A DNA stretch of 13,411 nt from CAIXMG01 sp964628065 (GTDB taxonomy: Bacteria > Patescibacteriota > Minisyncoccia > Phycocordibacterales > UBA1006). The DNA lies in the NCBI GenBank assembly GCA_964628065.1, contig CAZVLM010000016.1, positions 1 through 13,411 on the forward strand, written 5' to 3'. Positions 12,700 to 13,411 of the stretch are shown piece by piece. The translations under genes were made by a program, and so were the position numbers. Numbering within the stretch: the stretch's first letter is position 1; each line of letters begins with the position of its first letter. Under the pieces are notes generated by a model, which was given only the letters and a program-made list of their open reading frames with translations, made no database searches and had not been told where the DNA came from.

Positions 12700-12781
12700 T
12701 GCCCAGGACTGGACTTGAACCAGCACGTCTTTCGACACCAGCTCCTAAGGCTGGCGTGGCTACCAATTACACCACCTGGGC
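12700..12781 (-). tRNA. tRNA-Leu (UAG)
   Basis: On the minus strand the acceptor GCCCAGG pairs perfectly with CCTGGGC. The anticodon stem CCAGC/GCTGG holds loop CTTAGGA with anticodon TAG (plus-strand 12745-12747). A long variable arm (GTGTCGAAAGACGTGC region) marks a class II tRNA, and the T loop is TTCAAGT. The discriminator is A (12700). CCA is not encoded. Confidence 0.95.
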
Positions 12782-12843
12782 ATTGGTAAGAACTATATCA
12801 AAAAAGAAGGCATTAAACAAGTTTTCTGGATCATCGAGGAAAA

Positions 12844-12876
12844 AATAAAAAGCATGGATAATCCATGCTTTTTATT
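12844..12876 (-). terminator. 15-bp palindrome directly after tRNA-Leu (UAA)
   Basis: AATAAAAAGCATGGA (12844-12858) pairs perfectly with 12862-12876 around a TAA loop. On the minus strand it starts at the base after the encoded CCA of tRNA-Leu(UAA), and a T-rich stretch follows it. It would end transcription of the tRNA-Cys/tRNA-Leu(UAA) unit before tRNA-Leu(UAG). Confidence 0.8.
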
Positions 12877-12961
12877 TGGTGCCCAGAGTGGGGGTCGAAC
12901 CCACATCCCTTGCGAGACACGATTTTAAGTCGTGCGCGTATACCAATTCCGCCATCCGGGC
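12877..12961 (-). tRNA. tRNA-Leu (UAA), CCA encoded
   Basis: On the minus strand the acceptor GCCCGGA pairs with TCTGGGC (one G-T). The anticodon stem CACGA/TCGTG holds loop CTTAAAA with anticodon TAA (plus-strand 12925-12927). The variable arm is long (class II), the T loop is TTCGACC and the discriminator is A12880. CCA is encoded at 12879-12877, unlike the other tRNA-Leu. Confidence 0.95.
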
Positions 12962-12982
12962 AGTTCAGCAATACATGCTGCA

Positions 12983-13057
12983 TGGAGGCGTGGGCGGGAA
13001 TTGAACCCGCGCATGTCGGTTTTGCAGACCGAAGCGTTACCACTTCGCCACCACGCC
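12983..13057 (-). tRNA. tRNA-Cys (GCA), CCA encoded
   Basis: On the minus strand the acceptor GGCGTGG pairs with CCACGCC. The anticodon loop CTGCAAA carries GCA (plus-strand 13023-13025), and the T stem is GCGGG/CCCGC. The discriminator is U (12986), as expected for tRNA-Cys, followed by an encoded CCA (12985-12983). A 21-base spacer separates it from tRNA-Leu(UAA), so the two are probably one transcript. Confidence 0.95.
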
Positions 13058-13060
13058 TTC

Positions 13061-13099
13061 GCTCGGTGTTTCACCCGAGCTTCGGCGTGCACGCACGCC
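13061..13099. repeat. Two GC-rich hairpins between rbfA and tRNA-Cys
   Basis: GCTCGG (13061-13066) pairs with CCGAGC (13075-13080), and GGCGTGC (13084-13090) pairs with GCACGCC (13093-13099). They fill the 69-base gap between the rbfA stop and tRNA-Cys. Neither has a T-run, so they may be tRNA 5' processing or mRNA 3' stability structures rather than terminators. A TATAGT on the minus strand nearby could be a tRNA promoter but is weak. Confidence 0.5.
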
Positions 13100-13126
13100 T
13101 CGGATAACCCGTTGCTAAACTATATC

Positions 13127-13411
13127 TTATTTAGCGTCATCTCGCAACAAATCATCCACAAGCTGCCGATTTTTCTCACCTTTGTCGAGGGTAAAGCGAA
13201 GGAAGGGAATTCGCTGGATGCGGGAATGCTCCTTAATATAATCTCTAACGTCATCCTGGTGTCGTTTCAGGAAATCCATGGCAATTGGCTCCGCCTTTTC
13301 AGGCATAACGGACATAGACATTAAGGCTCGTTTGCCGTCGGTCGAAATCTCGCATCGAGTAATAGTAATTAATGACATGCGCGAAGCCTCCCGCGTGATG
13401 TAATCTGCGGC
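13127..13411 (-). CDS. rbfA: Ribosome-binding factor A, C-terminal part (partial)
   Basis: RbfA binds the 30S subunit and helps mature the 5' end of 16S rRNA, especially during cold growth. The visible 94 residues read AADYITREASR before MSLITITRCEIS, then DGKRALMSMSVMP and DDVRDYIKEHSRIQRIPFLRF, ending DKGEKNRQLVDDLLRDDAK. This matches the KH-like core and the typical end (an LR..P.L.F strand followed by a G..I..LL helix). The frame is open to the window edge at 13411, so the internal Met at 13378 is not the start; the N-terminus, probably 20-30 residues, lies outside. It is followed by tRNA-Cys on the same strand. RbfA often follows infB, which may lie beyond the window. Confidence 0.9.
   Translation of the reverse strand, partial: AADYITREASRMSLITITRCEISTDGKRALMSMSVMPEKAEPIAMDFLKRHQDDVRDYIKEHSRIQRIPFLRFTLDKGEKNRQLVDDLLRDDAK

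Noticed and set aside
12606..13107. Several open frames over the tRNA cluster on both strands
   Set aside because: They translate tRNA genes and palindromes, a well-known source of false protein calls; cloverleaf structures explain the sequence.
13127..13378. Complete 83-residue rbfA starting at the Met at 13378
   Set aside because: The frame stays open to the window edge, and the upstream residues (AADYITREASR) match the RbfA N-terminal helix, so the gene is partial here.
1..13411. CRISPR array or tandem direct repeats
   Set aside because: No regularly spaced direct repeats were seen; repeats are limited to inverted-repeat terminators, the twin leaders and protein-level domain repeats.

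Overview
The window looks like a chromosomal stretch of a Patescibacteria (Candidate Phyla Radiation) bacterium, most likely a Parcubacteria-type lineage. This rests on a degenerate metallo-beta-lactamase-fold protein and a small membrane protein in front of gyrA, short genes of unknown function, several small two-helix VirB2/TrbC-like pilin proteins, no Shine-Dalgarno sequence before any start, and heavy use of CGA arginine codons in gyrA. The taxon is inferred, not proven.

Layout. (1) 49-3467: operon of an MBL-fold pseudoenzyme, a one-helix membrane protein and gyrA, driven by an extended -10 promoter almost touching the first ATG and closed by a hairpin terminator. (2) 3527-4002: a free-standing unit with its own promoter and terminator, encoding a 116-residue protein of unknown function. 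(3) 4012-9218: a tightly packed operon (ATGA overlaps and 9-13 nt gaps) of a SAM methyltransferase, a membrane-anchored solute-binding protein, two large exported proteins with Ig-like ectodomains ending in a two-helix pilin-like module, and a small pilin-like protein. (4) 9231-10703: two consecutive cassettes, each with a consensus promoter, a 5'-terminal hairpin leader, one gene for a lipoprotein or secreted protein, and a terminator. Their codon use and export signals look foreign and resemble Bacteroidota. (5) 10712-11562: two more pilin-like genes with their own promoter. (6) 12474-11531, minus strand: a third cassette-like gene for a five-helix membrane protein with a cytosolic coiled coil. 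(7) 12538-13057: tRNA-Lys(CUU) on plus facing tRNA-Cys(GCA), tRNA-Leu(UAA) and tRNA-Leu(UAG) on minus, with an exceptionally long perfect palindrome between the convergent groups. (8) 13127-13411, minus: the C-terminal part of rbfA, running off the window.

How the genes may work together. The methyltransferase, solute-binding protein and five pilin-like genes suggest an envelope structure with VirB2-like subunits. Two subunits carry large, disulfide-rich extracellular domains and could act as adhesin or tip subunits for host contact. The two foreign-looking exported proteins sit between two close pilin paralogues, so they may be surface or exported factors acquired from a host or neighbour and expressed separately. 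No ATPase, coupling protein or permease lies in the window, so the assembly or transport machinery must be elsewhere.

All intergenic gaps are under 300 bases. They contain promoters, hairpin leaders and terminators, which are listed.
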